Below the pieces are notes generated by a model that made no database searches, was not told the origin of the DNA, and saw nothing but the letters and a program-made list of their open reading frames with translations. A program made the translations under genes and the position numbers. A stretch of DNA of 64,000 nt from Cellulosimicrobium terreum (lineage in GTDB: Bacteria > Actinomycetota > Actinomycetes > Actinomycetales > Cellulomonadaceae): NCBI GenBank assembly GCA_014803435.1, contig JACYFD010000003.1:248001-312000 (forward strand). Direction: 5' to 3'. Position 1 is the stretch's first letter, and each line of letters begins with the position of its first letter. Positions 55,326-63,817 of this stretch are shown piece by piece.

Positions 55326-56498
55326 TCAGCTGTGGATGTCGGTGCTGCAGAGCGCGGGGACGCCGCTGGGCTCGCCGTCGCGGCGCAGGCAGCACCCCGG
55401 GGCGCAGACGGACCGGAACGCGGGCAGCTCGCCCACCGTCGCCTCGTCGACCTCCTCGCCGCGGGCCAGCGCCGCACGCTCGAGGAGCAGGTCGACAAGA
55501 CCGCGGACGAACGGCTCGCGCGTGCCCACGGTGCCGGCCCGGACCGCCGTCATCCCGAGGTTCCCCGCGGTCTCCAGCGCCTCCGTGTCGAGGTCGTAGG
55601 CGACCTCCATGTGGTCCGAGACGAACCCGATCGGGGAGAGCACGACGTCGCGCACGCCGTCGGTGGAGAGCTTCTCGAGGTGGTCGTTGACGTCGGGCTC
55701 GAGCCACGGCTGGCTCGGCGGACCGGAGCGTGAGCAGTACGTGAGGTCCCACGCGACGTCGTGCCCGAGGCGCTCGGACACCTGCGCCGCGATCACGCGC
55801 GCGAGGTCGAGGTGCTGCGCGGAGTACGTCGCGTACGACACGCGCGACGCCGCCTCCATGGTCTCCGGGATCGAGTGCGTGACGAACACGAGGCGGGCGG
55901 CAGCGCCGTCGCCGCCCTGCGCGGCGAGCGCCGCGTACCCGTCGAGCACCGCGTCGACGTTCGCCTGCGCGAAGCCCGGGTGGTTGAAGTAGGAGCGGAC
56001 CTTGTCGAGCTGGACGCCCGTGGACCCGTCCGGCCCGAGCTGGCCGCGCGCCTCGAGCACGACCGCGAGGTCCTCGCGGTACTGGCGGCAGCCCGAGTAG
56101 GACGAGTAGGCCGACGTCACGAGCGCGACGGCGCGCCGCGCACCGAGCGCCTCGAGCTCGGTGATCGCGTCGGCGGTGTACGGCGCCCAGTTGCGGTTGC
56201 CCCACACGACCGGCAGGTCGAGGCCCCGGCGTGCGAGCTCGGTCTCCAGCGCCGCCTTGAGCGCGAGGTTCTGCTCGTTGATGGGGCTCTTGCCGCCGAA
56301 CCCGTAGTAGTGCTCGCCGACCTCTTCGAGGCGGGAGTCGGGGATTCCCTTGCCGGCGGTCACGTTGCGCAGGAAGGGCACGACGTCGGCGGGCTCGTTC
56401 GGGCCGCCGAAGGAGTAGAGGAGCAGCGCGTCGTACGGGTGCACGTCCGGTGCGACGTCGACGTCCTGGGGGGGGAACGAGGGCATGACCTCGATCAT
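55326..56498 (-). CDS. hemH: Ferrochelatase (coproporphyrin III ferrochelatase, CpfC type)
   Basis: A 390-residue enzyme that inserts iron into the porphyrin. The catalytic His is in [44 protein letters not shown] and [17 protein letters not shown] complete the fold. Three C-terminal cysteines in [12 protein letters not shown], with one inner Cys in TYCSRSG or SGCRQ, match the 2Fe-2S cluster ligands known from actinobacterial ferrochelatases. With hemQ next, the substrate is expected to be coproporphyrin III rather than protoporphyrin IX. The ATG at 56498 has AGGTG just upstream; ATG at 56486 is an alternative. It is the first gene of the hemH-hemQ-tspO unit. Confidence 0.94.
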   Translation of the reverse strand: MIEVMPSFPPQDVDVAPDVHPYDALLLYSFGGPNEPADVVPFLRNVTAGKGIPDSRLEEVGEHYYGFGGKSPINEQNLALKAALETELARRGLDLPVVWGNRNWAPYTADAITELEALGARRAVALVTSAYSSYSGCRQYREDLAVVLEARGQLGPDGSTGVQLDKVRSYFNHPGFAQANVDAVLDGYAALAAQGGDGAAARLVFVTHSIPETMEAASRVSYATYSAQHLDLARVIAAQVSERLGHDVAWDLTYCSRSGPPSQPWLEPDVNDHLEKLSTDGVRDVVLSPIGFVSDHMEVAYDLDTEALETAGNLGMTAVRAGTVGTREPFVRGLVDLLLERAALARGEEVDEATVGELPAFRSVCAPGCCLRRDGEPSGVPALCSTDIHS

Positions 56499-56578
56499 GT
56501 CACCTGTGCGGGGGCCCGCCTGCCCGCAGCAAGACCATATGGACGTGACATTGAGGGGACAACGCGTCACCTCCCGAG

Positions 56579-56606
56579 TTGTGTGCCCGCCGACCGCTCC
56601 TACCGT
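56579..56606 (+). promoter_or_regulatory. Possible promoter of the alkaline phosphatase gene
   Basis: TTGTGT (56579-56584) and TACCGT (56601-56606) with a 16-base spacer. A GACGGCG/CGCCGTC inverted repeat follows at about 56620-56637 in the leader. I saw no clear PhoP-type direct repeat. Confidence 0.35.
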
Positions 56607-56737
56607 AGAAGGGTCCGACGGCGACGACGCCGTCGGCGCCGGCCCGGGGACGACGGTGCCTCCCACCACGTCACGCACGTCCACGGGAACCTGGGTGCGG
56701 TCGGGCCGACGACGCCGAGAGTCTCGAAGGAGAGCTC

Positions 56738-58024
56738 ATGGACGCACGAAGCACCACGTTACGGACCGGCGCGGCGGGGATCGCCGCAGGCCTCGCGCTC
56801 GCCGCCGTGCTGCCGCTGGGCGGGGGCGGCCACGACGACCGGGGCGGTGGTGGCCACGCCGGCGACCGGGCCCGCAACGTCATCTTCATCCAGGGCGACG
56901 GCCTCGGCCTGTCCCACCGCGAGCTGATCCGGCTCGCGACCGTCGGCAAGGACGGGCAGCTCGCGATGGACTCGCTCGAGCACGCGGGCTGGACCACGAC
57001 GGACTCCGCCGACCCCGAGGAGGCCGTGACCGACTCGGCGGCGGGCGCCACGGCGTTCGCGTCCGGGGTCCGGACGTACAACGGCGCCGTCGGTGTCGAC
57101 GCCGACGGCACGCCCGTGCCGACGCTCCTCGAGCGCGCCCGCGGGGCGGGCAAGGCAACGGGTCTTGTCACCACGGCACAGGTCACCGACGCGACCCCCG
57201 GCGCGTTCGGAGCGCACGTGCCGGACCGCGGGGACCAGAGCGAGATCGCCCGCCAGCTCCTCGAGAGCTCGCGCCCGGACGTGATCCTCGGTGGCGGGGA
57301 GGACTGGTGGCTGCCCGCGGGGATCCCGGGAGCGTGGCCGGACAACCCGCCCAAGGACCCGACCGAGCAGAGCAAGGGCACGGCAGGGAACCTCGTCGCA
57401 CGTGCGCAGCAGCTCGGGTACACGTACGTGAGCGACGTGGACGGGCTCGACGACGCGCGTGGTCGCAAGCTCCTCGGGCTGTTCGCCAACGAGGAGATGT
57501 TCGAGCAGCGCAACGAGGGCGAGGGCGACCTGTACGAGCCCGAGGTGCCGCTCGTCGACATGACGGCCAAGGCTCTCGACGTGCTGTCCCGCGACCGGGA
57601 CGGCTTCTTCCTGCTCGTCGAGGAGGAGGCGGTCGACGAGTTCGCGCACCGCAGCAACGCGACGCGCACGATCCAGGCCGGCCAGGCCCTCGACGAGACC
57701 GTCGAGCTCGCGCTCGACTTCGCCTCGCGGAACCGAGGGACCCTCGTGGTCGTCGTCGGTGACCACGCGACGGGAGGCCTCGCGATCGAGAACGTCGACC
57801 CGGCGGACGAGGGCGGCGCCGGCGCATCGACGGAGGACGGCCCGTTCGACCTGGCGGGCTCCGACCTGCAGTTCACCGTCGACTGGACGACGGGCGGGCA
57901 CACGGGCGAGGCCACGCCGATCACGGCGCAGGGCCCGGGGGCGGAACACCTCTCCGGCGCCCAGCGCAACACCGACGTCCACGACGTCGTGCTGCGGGCC
58001 ATGCTCGGACGGGGCCGCGGCTGA
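56738..58024 (+). CDS. Exported alkaline phosphatase
   Basis: A 428-residue metal-dependent phosphomonoesterase of the PhoA superfamily. The N-terminus has Arg residues and a hydrophobic Ala/Leu segment (about 10-28) as a signal peptide, then a Gly/His/Asp linker. The nucleophile is Ser100 in TDSAAGATA; the metal ligands align with Escherichia coli PhoA: Asp in IQGDGLG, Glu-X4-Asp-X3-His in FLLVEEEAVDEFAH, Asp-His in VGDHATGG and His in GGHTGEA, so the site is complete. Exact release (secreted or anchored) is unclear. ATG at 56738 is preceded by GAAGGAGAG. It faces the second sugar operon, with a hairpin between. Confidence 0.93.
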   Translation: MDARSTTLRTGAAGIAAGLALAAVLPLGGGGHDDRGGGGHAGDRARNVIFIQGDGLGLSHRELIRLATVGKDGQLAMDSLEHAGWTTTDSADPEEAVTDSAAGATAFASGVRTYNGAVGVDADGTPVPTLLERARGAGKATGLVTTAQVTDATPGAFGAHVPDRGDQSEIARQLLESSRPDVILGGGEDWWLPAGIPGAWPDNPPKDPTEQSKGTAGNLVARAQQLGYTYVSDVDGLDDARGRKLLGLFANEEMFEQRNEGEGDLYEPEVPLVDMTAKALDVLSRDRDGFFLLVEEEAVDEFAHRSNATRTIQAGQALDETVELALDFASRNRGTLVVVVGDHATGGLAIENVDPADEGGAGASTEDGPFDLAGSDLQFTVDWTTGGHTGEATPITAQGPGAEHLSGAQRNTDVHDVVLRAMLGRGRG

Positions 58025-58046
58025 GCCGAGCACGGCCGTGCTCGCT

Positions 58047-58104
58047 GCCGAGCGCACGGGTGGTACCGCCGTCCGGGCGGACGACGGCACCACCCGTGCT
58101 CGGC
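58047..58104. terminator. Bidirectional hairpin terminator
   Basis: The arm 58047-58073 pairs with 58083-58104 (GCCGAGC, CACGGGTGGT and CCGTC blocks complementary) with small bulges, between the convergent stops of the phosphatase (58024) and the permease (58114). Confidence 0.75.
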
Positions 58105-58113
58105 GCGCGAGGG

Positions 58114-59169
58114 TCAGCCCTTGACCGCTCCGCCGAGTCCGGCACCCTGCAGGAACAGGCGCTGGAAGACGATGAACAGCAGCACCGGGATGACCGTCGA
58201 GATCGCGAGCGCCGCGAGGAACACGCCCATGTCGGTCGTGGCCTCGATGGACGGCAGACGGACGGACAGCGGCTGGATGTTCGGGTCCTTGAGCACGAGG
58301 AGCGGCCAGAGGAAGTCCTTCCACGCCGCGATGACGGCGAACACGGACACCACACCGATGATCGGCTTCGACATGGGCAGGACGATCGACCAGAACAGCC
58401 GGTACGGGCCGGCACCGTCGACCCGCGCGGCCTCGAACACCTCGCGCGGCAGGCTGTCGAAGAACCGCTGGACGAGGATCACGTTGAACGCGCTCGCCCC
58501 CGCCGGCAGCCACACCGCCCAGAAGCTGTTGATCAGCGACTGCCCGAGCAGCGGCGGGTCGAGGATCGTCAGGTAGAGCGGGACGAGCAGCACGATCGAC
58601 GGCACGAACATCGTCGACAGGACGAGCCCCTGGATCACCTTGCCGTAGCGCGGGCGCAGCACCGACAGCGCGTAGCCGCCCGTGGTCGCGACCATGATCT
58701 GCGACGCCCACGACCCGACGGCGAGCCAGATCGTGTTGAGGAAGTACTTGCTGACCTCGACGTCGTTCCAGGCCTCGTCGAGGTTCTCCCAGGCGATGCC
58801 GTGGGGGAAGATCGCCATCGGGGTCCGCAGGATGTCCTGCGTCGGCGTCACCGCGAACTTCGCGAGCAGGAGCATCGGCCCCAGCCCCGCGATCACGAGG
58901 ACCACGAGCAGCAGGACGTGGGTCGAACCCATCCCCCACCGGACGCCGGGCCGGCGCCAGTCCGCCTCGGACAGCGCGCCGCGGTCCCCCTGGTCGGCCG
59001 CGCGCCGCGACGCACGCCGACGACGCTGCCCGTCCGCGTCACGGCGTGCCCGCGCGGCCCGGCGGGCGTCGATCGAGGCGTCGGTCGCGCCGGACCCCTC
59101 CACGGTGCCCGCACCATCGGTGGCGACGACGTCGATCTCGCTGGGGTTGTCGGTGGGCGAGAGAGTCAT
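58114..59169 (-). CDS. Carbohydrate ABC transporter permease (MalG type)
   Basis: A 351-residue permease. The first 75 residues are a polar Arg/Ala/Asp-rich cytoplasmic arm, longer than usual; six spans follow, the first at about 83-103 (THVLLLVVLVIAGLGPMLLL). The EAA loop reads VFEAARVDGAGPYRLFWSIVLP and the C-terminus ends QGAGLGGAVKG, as in the MalG family. The ATG overlaps the stop of the partner permease by four bases. It is the last gene of the leftward operon led by the GH13 glucosidase, so alpha-glucosides are the likely cargo. Confidence 0.92.
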   Translation of the reverse strand: MTLSPTDNPSEIDVVATDGAGTVEGSGATDASIDARRAARARRDADGQRRRRASRRAADQGDRGALSEADWRRPGVRWGMGSTHVLLLVVLVIAGLGPMLLLAKFAVTPTQDILRTPMAIFPHGIAWENLDEAWNDVEVSKYFLNTIWLAVGSWASQIMVATTGGYALSVLRPRYGKVIQGLVLSTMFVPSIVLLVPLYLTILDPPLLGQSLINSFWAVWLPAGASAFNVILVQRFFDSLPREVFEAARVDGAGPYRLFWSIVLPMSKPIIGVVSVFAVIAAWKDFLWPLLVLKDPNIQPLSVRLPSIEATTDMGVFLAALAISTVIPVLLFIVFQRLFLQGAGLGGAVKG

Positions 59170-60134
59170 GACGTGCTCCAGGACCGGGTGAGCCGGAAGT
59201 AGACGATCGAGAAGACCGCGAGGAAGGCGGCGAGCATGAGCGACAGCGCGGTCGCGGCGCCGTAGTCGCCACCGAGGCTGTTCTGGAACGCGTAGCGGTA
59301 GATGAGCAGCAGGATCGTGACGGTCGCGTTGTTCGGTCCGCCGCCGGTGAAGAGGTACGGCTCGAGGAACACCTGCGCGGTGCCGATGATCTGCAGGATC
59401 AGGGTGATGAACAGGACGCCGCGCAGCTGCGGGAGCGTGACGTGCCAGATCTTGCGCCACAGCCCGGCGCCGTCGACCTCGGACGCGTCGTACAGCTCGG
59501 GCGGCACGCTCGTCAGTGCGGCGAGGTAGATGATGATCGTCCCGCCCGCGCCCGCCCAGGTGGCTGCGAGGACGAGCGACGGCATGGCCCACGACGCGTC
59601 CTGCAGCCACGGGTACGGGCCGAGGCCCACCCAGCCGAGGATCGTGTTGAACACGCCCGTCGGGCTCGCGTTGTAGAAGAACTTCCACAGCAGCACCGCG
59701 ACCACGGGCGGCACGACGACCGGCAGGTACGCCAGTGCCGAGTACAGGCCCTTGCCCCGGCGGACCTCGCGCATGAGCACCGCCGCGACGAGCGGGATCG
59801 GGTACCCGAACAGCAGCGCGAGGAACGCGAAGTAGAGCGTGTTCTTCACGGCCTTCCACAGGATCGGGTCCGCGAGCACCTGACGGAAGTTGTCCAGACC
59901 GACGAAGGTCGGAGCCGTCACCAGGTTCGTCTCCTGGAAGCTCATGATCACCGCGCGGACGATCGGGAACCACGAGAAGACCCCGAAGATCACGATCAGC
60001 GGCAGCAGGAACACGAGCGTGCTCAGCCCGCCGCCGCGCACCCACGTCAGGGGGCTGCGGCGGCCGTCCGGTCTCGTGCCGGCGCGCGCGTGCGTGGCGC
60101 CCGACCGTCGTGGCGGGGAGGTGGTGGCGGTCAC
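59166..60134 (-). CDS. Carbohydrate ABC transporter permease (MalF type)
   Basis: A 322-residue permease with six spans after a basic N-terminal arm of 35 residues; LSTLVFLLPLIVIFGVFSWFP is the first. The EAA loop is less regular than usual, LYDASEVDGAGLWRKIWHVTLP, with Asp and Ser replacing the Glu-Ala pair, which might weaken or alter ATPase docking. GTG at 60134 has AAGGA about 8 nt upstream. It pairs with the following permease through an ATGA overlap and is separated from the binding-protein gene by 117 bp holding a 14-bp hairpin. Confidence 0.92.
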   Translation of the reverse strand: MTATTSPPRRSGATHARAGTRPDGRRSPLTWVRGGGLSTLVFLLPLIVIFGVFSWFPIVRAVIMSFQETNLVTAPTFVGLDNFRQVLADPILWKAVKNTLYFAFLALLFGYPIPLVAAVLMREVRRGKGLYSALAYLPVVVPPVVAVLLWKFFYNASPTGVFNTILGWVGLGPYPWLQDASWAMPSLVLAATWAGAGGTIIIYLAALTSVPPELYDASEVDGAGLWRKIWHVTLPQLRGVLFITLILQIIGTAQVFLEPYLFTGGGPNNATVTILLLIYRYAFQNSLGGDYGAATALSLMLAAFLAVFSIVYFRLTRSWSTS

Positions 60135-60210
60135 GATGGGTTCCTTCGTTCCGGTGGGAGGTGCCCGACGTCGGGAGGTGCGTCTCGACGTCGGGCACCG
60201 GTCGGGGTGC

Positions 60211-60244
60211 GGGCCGGTCGCCAGGGGGCGCTGGCGACCGGCCC
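60211..60244 (-). terminator. Intra-operon hairpin after the second binding-protein gene
   Basis: GGGCCGGTCGCCAG (60211-60224) pairs perfectly with 60231-60244 around the loop GGGGCG, 7 bp beyond the binding-protein stop on the minus strand. The position mirrors the hairpin at 41497-41530 in the cellobiose operon. Confidence 0.75.
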
Positions 60245-60251
60245 GGGTCGG

Positions 60252-61655
60252 TCAGCCCTCGTCGAGCAGGGCCTGCGCCTGGCTGTCGGCGTCCGCGAGG
60301 AGCGCGTCGACATCGGCATTCTTGTCGGTCAGGACGGCCTGCACGACAGGGTCGAGCAGCGCGTAGATCTCCTGCGTCTTCTGCGAGGGCTCGCCCACGA
60401 GCGGCAGGTCGAACATCGTGTCCGTGTAGCTCGACATCTGGTCGAGCGGCACGTTGACGTAGTCGGCGATCCACTCCTGGTTCTGCTCGTACTGCTCCTG
60501 CGAGAACATCGGCAGGACCGGCGTGCCCACAGGCTGGTCGTTCGCGGCGAGCGTCTCGGCGTCGGCCACCGCCCGGTCCTCGTCGACCAGCTTGCCGAGG
60601 TAGAAGAAGTCGATCCAGCTGATCGCGGCCTCCTTCTTCGCCTCGTCGACGTTCGCCGGCATCGCGGCGAGCGTGCCGCCGGTGAGGACGCCGGCGTCGT
60701 CACCCTCGAGCGGGAGCGCGGCGAGCCCGTACATCGCCGGGTCGATGCCGTCCGTCTGCACGAGCGCCGTGTAGACGTCCGAGCCCGACGTGTACATCGC
60801 GACCTGGCCCGCGGCGAACGCCTGGTTCATGGTGCCCCAGTCGAGCAGGAAGTTGCTCCCGAGGGAGTTGTCCTCCCAGCGCATCGCCTGCAGCCACTCG
60901 AGCGCCTCCGTGGTGCCGGGGTTGCTGAGCGTCGACGTCGCCGTGCCGTCGTCCGCGACCTCCTGCGTGCGACCGCCGCGGGCGAACGTGTTCACCGTGA
61001 GCTGCCAGCCGCCCGTGTTGTTCTGCGACATCTGCATGTAGCCCGCGACGCCCTCGTTGGCGTCCGAGATCGTCTTGGCGTCCTCGCGCACCTCGTCCCA
61101 CGTGGTGGGCGGGTCGTCGGGGTCGAGCCCGGCCGACTCGAACAGCTCGCGGTTGTAGTGCAGGCCGACGCCGTACACGTTCTTCGCGGGGATGGCGTAG
61201 ACATGACCGTCCGCGCCCGTGCCGGCCTCGATGATCGCGGGGTTGAACTTGTCCGCGTACGGCAGCTCGTTGAACTGCGCGTCGAGGTCGGCCAGCTGAC
61301 CGTTCTCGACGAGGGTCTTCGCGTCCGTGAACGGGATCTCGAAGACGTCCGGCAGCGTGCCGCCGGCGAGCTGGGCGGCGAACGTCGTCGCCTTCCACTC
61401 GTACTCCTCCGGCACGATGTCGATGTCCGGGTTCGCCGCCTCGAACTCTTCGACCTGGGCGTTGAAGGCGTCGATCGCCTCCTGCTCGGAGCCCGGCAGG
61501 AGGGAGACCACCTTGAGGGTGACCTTCCCGTCGCCGTCGGTGCTGCCGCCGTCGCCGTCGCCGTCGCCCGAGCCGTTGCTCGAGCACGCGGCGAGCGTGC
61601 TGACCGCGAGCGCCCCTGCGAGGGTGAGGGCGATCGCCTGACGTGTGGACTTCAT
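60252..61655 (-). CDS. Sugar ABC transporter substrate-binding lipoprotein
   Basis: A 467-residue lipoprotein with lipobox LAAC at Cys24, a Gly/Asp/Ser linker (about 25-43), and a family 1 solute-binding fold: VTLKVVSLLPGSEQEAIDAFN, VFEIPFTDAKTLVENGQLADLD, YAIPAKNVYGVGLHYNRELFESAGLDPD and a GGTLAAMPANVDEAKKEAA segment. It is the capture protein for the two downstream permeases. The linked GH13 glucosidase suggests alpha-glucosides such as maltose, isomaltose or trehalose-like sugars; the exact ligand is open. ATG at 61655 has AGGAGT about 5 nt upstream. Confidence 0.92.
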   Translation of the reverse strand: MKSTRQAIALTLAGALAVSTLAACSSNGSGDGDGDGGSTDGDGKVTLKVVSLLPGSEQEAIDAFNAQVEEFEAANPDIDIVPEEYEWKATTFAAQLAGGTLPDVFEIPFTDAKTLVENGQLADLDAQFNELPYADKFNPAIIEAGTGADGHVYAIPAKNVYGVGLHYNRELFESAGLDPDDPPTTWDEVREDAKTISDANEGVAGYMQMSQNNTGGWQLTVNTFARGGRTQEVADDGTATSTLSNPGTTEALEWLQAMRWEDNSLGSNFLLDWGTMNQAFAAGQVAMYTSGSDVYTALVQTDGIDPAMYGLAALPLEGDDAGVLTGGTLAAMPANVDEAKKEAAISWIDFFYLGKLVDEDRAVADAETLAANDQPVGTPVLPMFSQEQYEQNQEWIADYVNVPLDQMSSYTDTMFDLPLVGEPSQKTQEIYALLDPVVQAVLTDKNADVDALLADADSQAQALLDEG

Positions 61656-61730
61656 CGTCACTCCTGTGTCCGGTGGTGCCTGTGCTGGGTACCTGGTGCT
61701 GGGTGGGTGTGCCGGGTGGTTCCGGCGGTC

Positions 61731-61789
61731 CCGATCCGCGCGGCTCGCGGTCGGGGACGGGTTCACCGGACCGCGTGGCTCGCGGTCGG
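61731..61789. repeat. Imperfect 24-bp direct repeat before the binding-protein gene
   Basis: Copies at 61731-61754 and 61766-61789 share GGCTCGCGGTCGG and differ at three positions, 35 bp apart, in the 154-bp gap between the glucosidase stop and the binding-protein start. It may be a regulatory site or simple drift. Confidence 0.5.
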
Positions 61790-61809
61790 TACGTGTGGGA
61801 GCGGCGTGC

Positions 61810-63495
61810 TCACAGCCGGAGCCAGACCGCGGAGTCGGTGGTGAGGCGCGCCGGTGCGCCCGCGTTCGGCTCGCTGTGCAGGAGGACCTTCGCGTCCTCC
61901 GGGAGCACGACGTCCTCGCCGCCGAGGTCGACGACGCACGCGACGTCGCCGCGTGCGAAGGCGAGCACGTCGTCGCCGAGCGGGACCCCGGCGAGCGAGT
62001 CGAGCCAGCGCAGCGGCTCGCCGTGCAGCGCCGGCTCGGCGCGACGGACCGCGAGCACGCGCCGGTAGAGCGCGAGCATCGACGCGTCGTCCCCGGCCTG
62101 CGCCTCGACGGACTGCTCGCCCCACCCGGCCGGCTGGGGCAGCCAGGGTGCGGCACCGTCGTCGGGTCCGAACCCGAACGTCGCGCCGGTGCGCGACCAC
62201 GGGAGCGGGACGCGACAGCCGTCGCGCCCTGGGTCGACACCGCCCGAGCGGAAGTGCATGGGGTCCTGGATGGCGCCCGCCGGCAGGTCCTCGACCTCGG
62301 GCAGGCCGAGCTCGTCGCCCTGGTAGAGGTAGAGCGAGCCGGGCAGCGCGGCCGTGAGCAGCGCCGCGGCACGCGCACGACGCCGGCCGGTGGCCAGGTT
62401 CGTCGGCGTGCCGAAGCGCTTGCTGAGGAAGGCGAAGGAGCTGTCCTCGCGCCCGTAGCGCGTCACCGGGCGCGTGACGTCGTGGTTCGAGAGCACCCAG
62501 GTGGCAGGGGCGGAGACGGGTGCGTGCGCGTCGAGCGTCGTCTGGATCGACTCGCGGAGCGACTTCGCGTCCCACGGCCTGGCCATGAAGTCGAAGTTGA
62601 ACGCCGTGTGCATCTCGTCCGGACGGAGGTACTGGGCGAAGCGCGCGCGGTCGGCGAGCCAGACCTCCCCGACGAGCACGCGTGGCTCGTCGTACGACTC
62701 GGCGACGGCACGCCACGAGCGGTAGATGTCGTGGATCTCGTCGCGGTCGACGTGCGGGTGGTCCCCTGGGCCCGGGTGCGCGGGCACCTCGGGGAGCTCC
62801 GGGTCCTTGACGAGCAGGGCGGCGGAGTCGATCCGGATGCCGGCGGCACCGCGGTCGAACCAGAACCGCAGGATCTCCTCGTGCTCGCGCCGCACGTCGG
62901 GGTGGGTCCAGTTGAGGTCCGGCTGCTCCGGCGTGAACAGGTGCAGGTACCACTCGCCGGGCGTGCCGTCGGGGTCCGTCGTGCGGGTCCACGTGGTGCC
63001 CTGGAAGTCGGAGACCCAGCCGGTCGGCATCTCGGCGCCGTCCGTCCCCCGGCCGGGGTGGAACCAGAAGCGCTCGCGCTCGGGCGAGCCGGCACCGGCG
63101 GCGAGGGCGGCGCGGAACCACTCGTGCTCCGCCGACACGTGGTTGGGGACGACGTCGATGATGGTGCGGATCCCCAGGTCACGGGCCTCCGCGATGAGCG
63201 CCTCGGCCTCCGCGAGGGTGCCGAACTGCGGGTCGATCGCGCGGTAGTCGGCGACGTCGTACCCGCCGTCGGCCAGCGGGGAGAGGTACCACGGCGTGAA
63301 CCAGATGGCGTCGATCCCGAGGTCGCGCAGGTAGGGCAGACGCGCGCGCACCCCGGCCAGGTCGCCGGTCCCGTCGCCGTCGCCGTCGGCGAAGCTGCGG
63401 ACGTAGACCTGGTAGATCACCGCGTCGCGCCACCACTCGGGCCCGGCCGGGGGCGTCGCCGCACCAGCGGCGGTCTCGGGGCGATCGTTGCTCAC
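61810..63495 (-). CDS. Family GH13 alpha-glucosidase
   Basis: A 561-residue cytoplasmic glycoside hydrolase. Conserved regions in order: WWRDAVIYQVYVRSFADGDGDG, LGIDAIWFTPWYLSP, region I DVVPNHVS, region II GIRIDSAALL with the Asp nucleophile, region III VLVGEVWLAD with the Glu acid/base, and region IV VLSNHDVTRP. It likely cleaves imported maltose, isomaltose or related alpha-glucosides. It is the first gene of the leftward operon with the binding protein and two permeases. GTG at 63495 is preceded by GAGGAAGAGGA. A LacI regulator gene lies just upstream. Confidence 0.94.
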   Translation of the reverse strand: MSNDRPETAAGAATPPAGPEWWRDAVIYQVYVRSFADGDGDGTGDLAGVRARLPYLRDLGIDAIWFTPWYLSPLADGGYDVADYRAIDPQFGTLAEAEALIAEARDLGIRTIIDVVPNHVSAEHEWFRAALAAGAGSPERERFWFHPGRGTDGAEMPTGWVSDFQGTTWTRTTDPDGTPGEWYLHLFTPEQPDLNWTHPDVRREHEEILRFWFDRGAAGIRIDSAALLVKDPELPEVPAHPGPGDHPHVDRDEIHDIYRSWRAVAESYDEPRVLVGEVWLADRARFAQYLRPDEMHTAFNFDFMARPWDAKSLRESIQTTLDAHAPVSAPATWVLSNHDVTRPVTRYGREDSSFAFLSKRFGTPTNLATGRRRARAAALLTAALPGSLYLYQGDELGLPEVEDLPAGAIQDPMHFRSGGVDPGRDGCRVPLPWSRTGATFGFGPDDGAAPWLPQPAGWGEQSVEAQAGDDASMLALYRRVLAVRRAEPALHGEPLRWLDSLAGVPLGDDVLAFARGDVACVVDLGGEDVVLPEDAKVLLHSEPNAGAPARLTTDSAVWLRL

Positions 63496-63624
63496 CGCGT
63501 CCTCTTCCTCGTGGACGACTCGCCCGCTGCGTCGCGGGTGTCGCGTTCGTCTGTCGCCGACGCCGGTCCCCCGGCGCCGGGGACGACCGTCGTCCGCGGG
63601 GCGGGGACTGCGTCGTCGAGCACG

Positions 63625-63653
63625 ACAGTAACTAGGCGACAGGATTCGCGCAA
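63625..63653 (-). promoter_or_regulatory. Predicted promoter of the alpha-glucoside operon
   Basis: Read on the minus strand, TTGCGC (63653-63648) and TACTGT (63630-63625) are 17 bases apart. Transcription would begin near 63618, about 120 bp before the glucosidase start. Confidence 0.45.
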
Positions 63654-63670
63654 GAACCTGACATGGATGT

Positions 63671-63683
63671 TATCGAAACGCTA
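63671..63683. promoter_or_regulatory. Putative LacI-family operator
   Basis: TATCGAAACGCTA has symmetric TA-N-CG-N3-CG-N-TA positions, the type of half-palindrome seen for LacI-family regulators of alpha-glucoside operons. It lies about 18 bp upstream of the predicted -35. The regulator gene next door is the likely partner. Confidence 0.45.
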
Positions 63684-63723
63684 TCTCTTGATGTCGAGAG
63701 CCCCACCGGCCCTTGCGCGAACG

Positions 63724-63785
63724 CGCCGAACCCCGGGTCGCCGCCCGTTCGACGTCGCGAACGGGCGGCTACCCGGGGTTCGGCG
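63724..63785. repeat. Dispersed palindrome (family 1), non-coding copy and likely terminator
   Basis: Outer arms GCCGAACCCCGGGT (63725-63738) and ACCCGGGGTTCGGC (63771-63784) pair perfectly; inner arms 63740-63751 and 63758-63769 add 12 bp, with the loop ACGTCG. It follows the stop of the LacI gene at 63818 and so may end that transcript. The outer arms match the element inside putA. Confidence 0.85.
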
Positions 63786-63817
63786 GGTGCGGCAGGTGTG
63801 GGGCGGGCGGGTGCCGC

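Noticed and set aside
56738-58024. Suspected loss of metal ligands in the alkaline phosphatase because the usual EGGRIDHAAH-like motif is absent
   Set aside because: Aligning VEEEAVDEFAH with the Escherichia coli segment shows Glu, Asp and His all kept at the right spacing.
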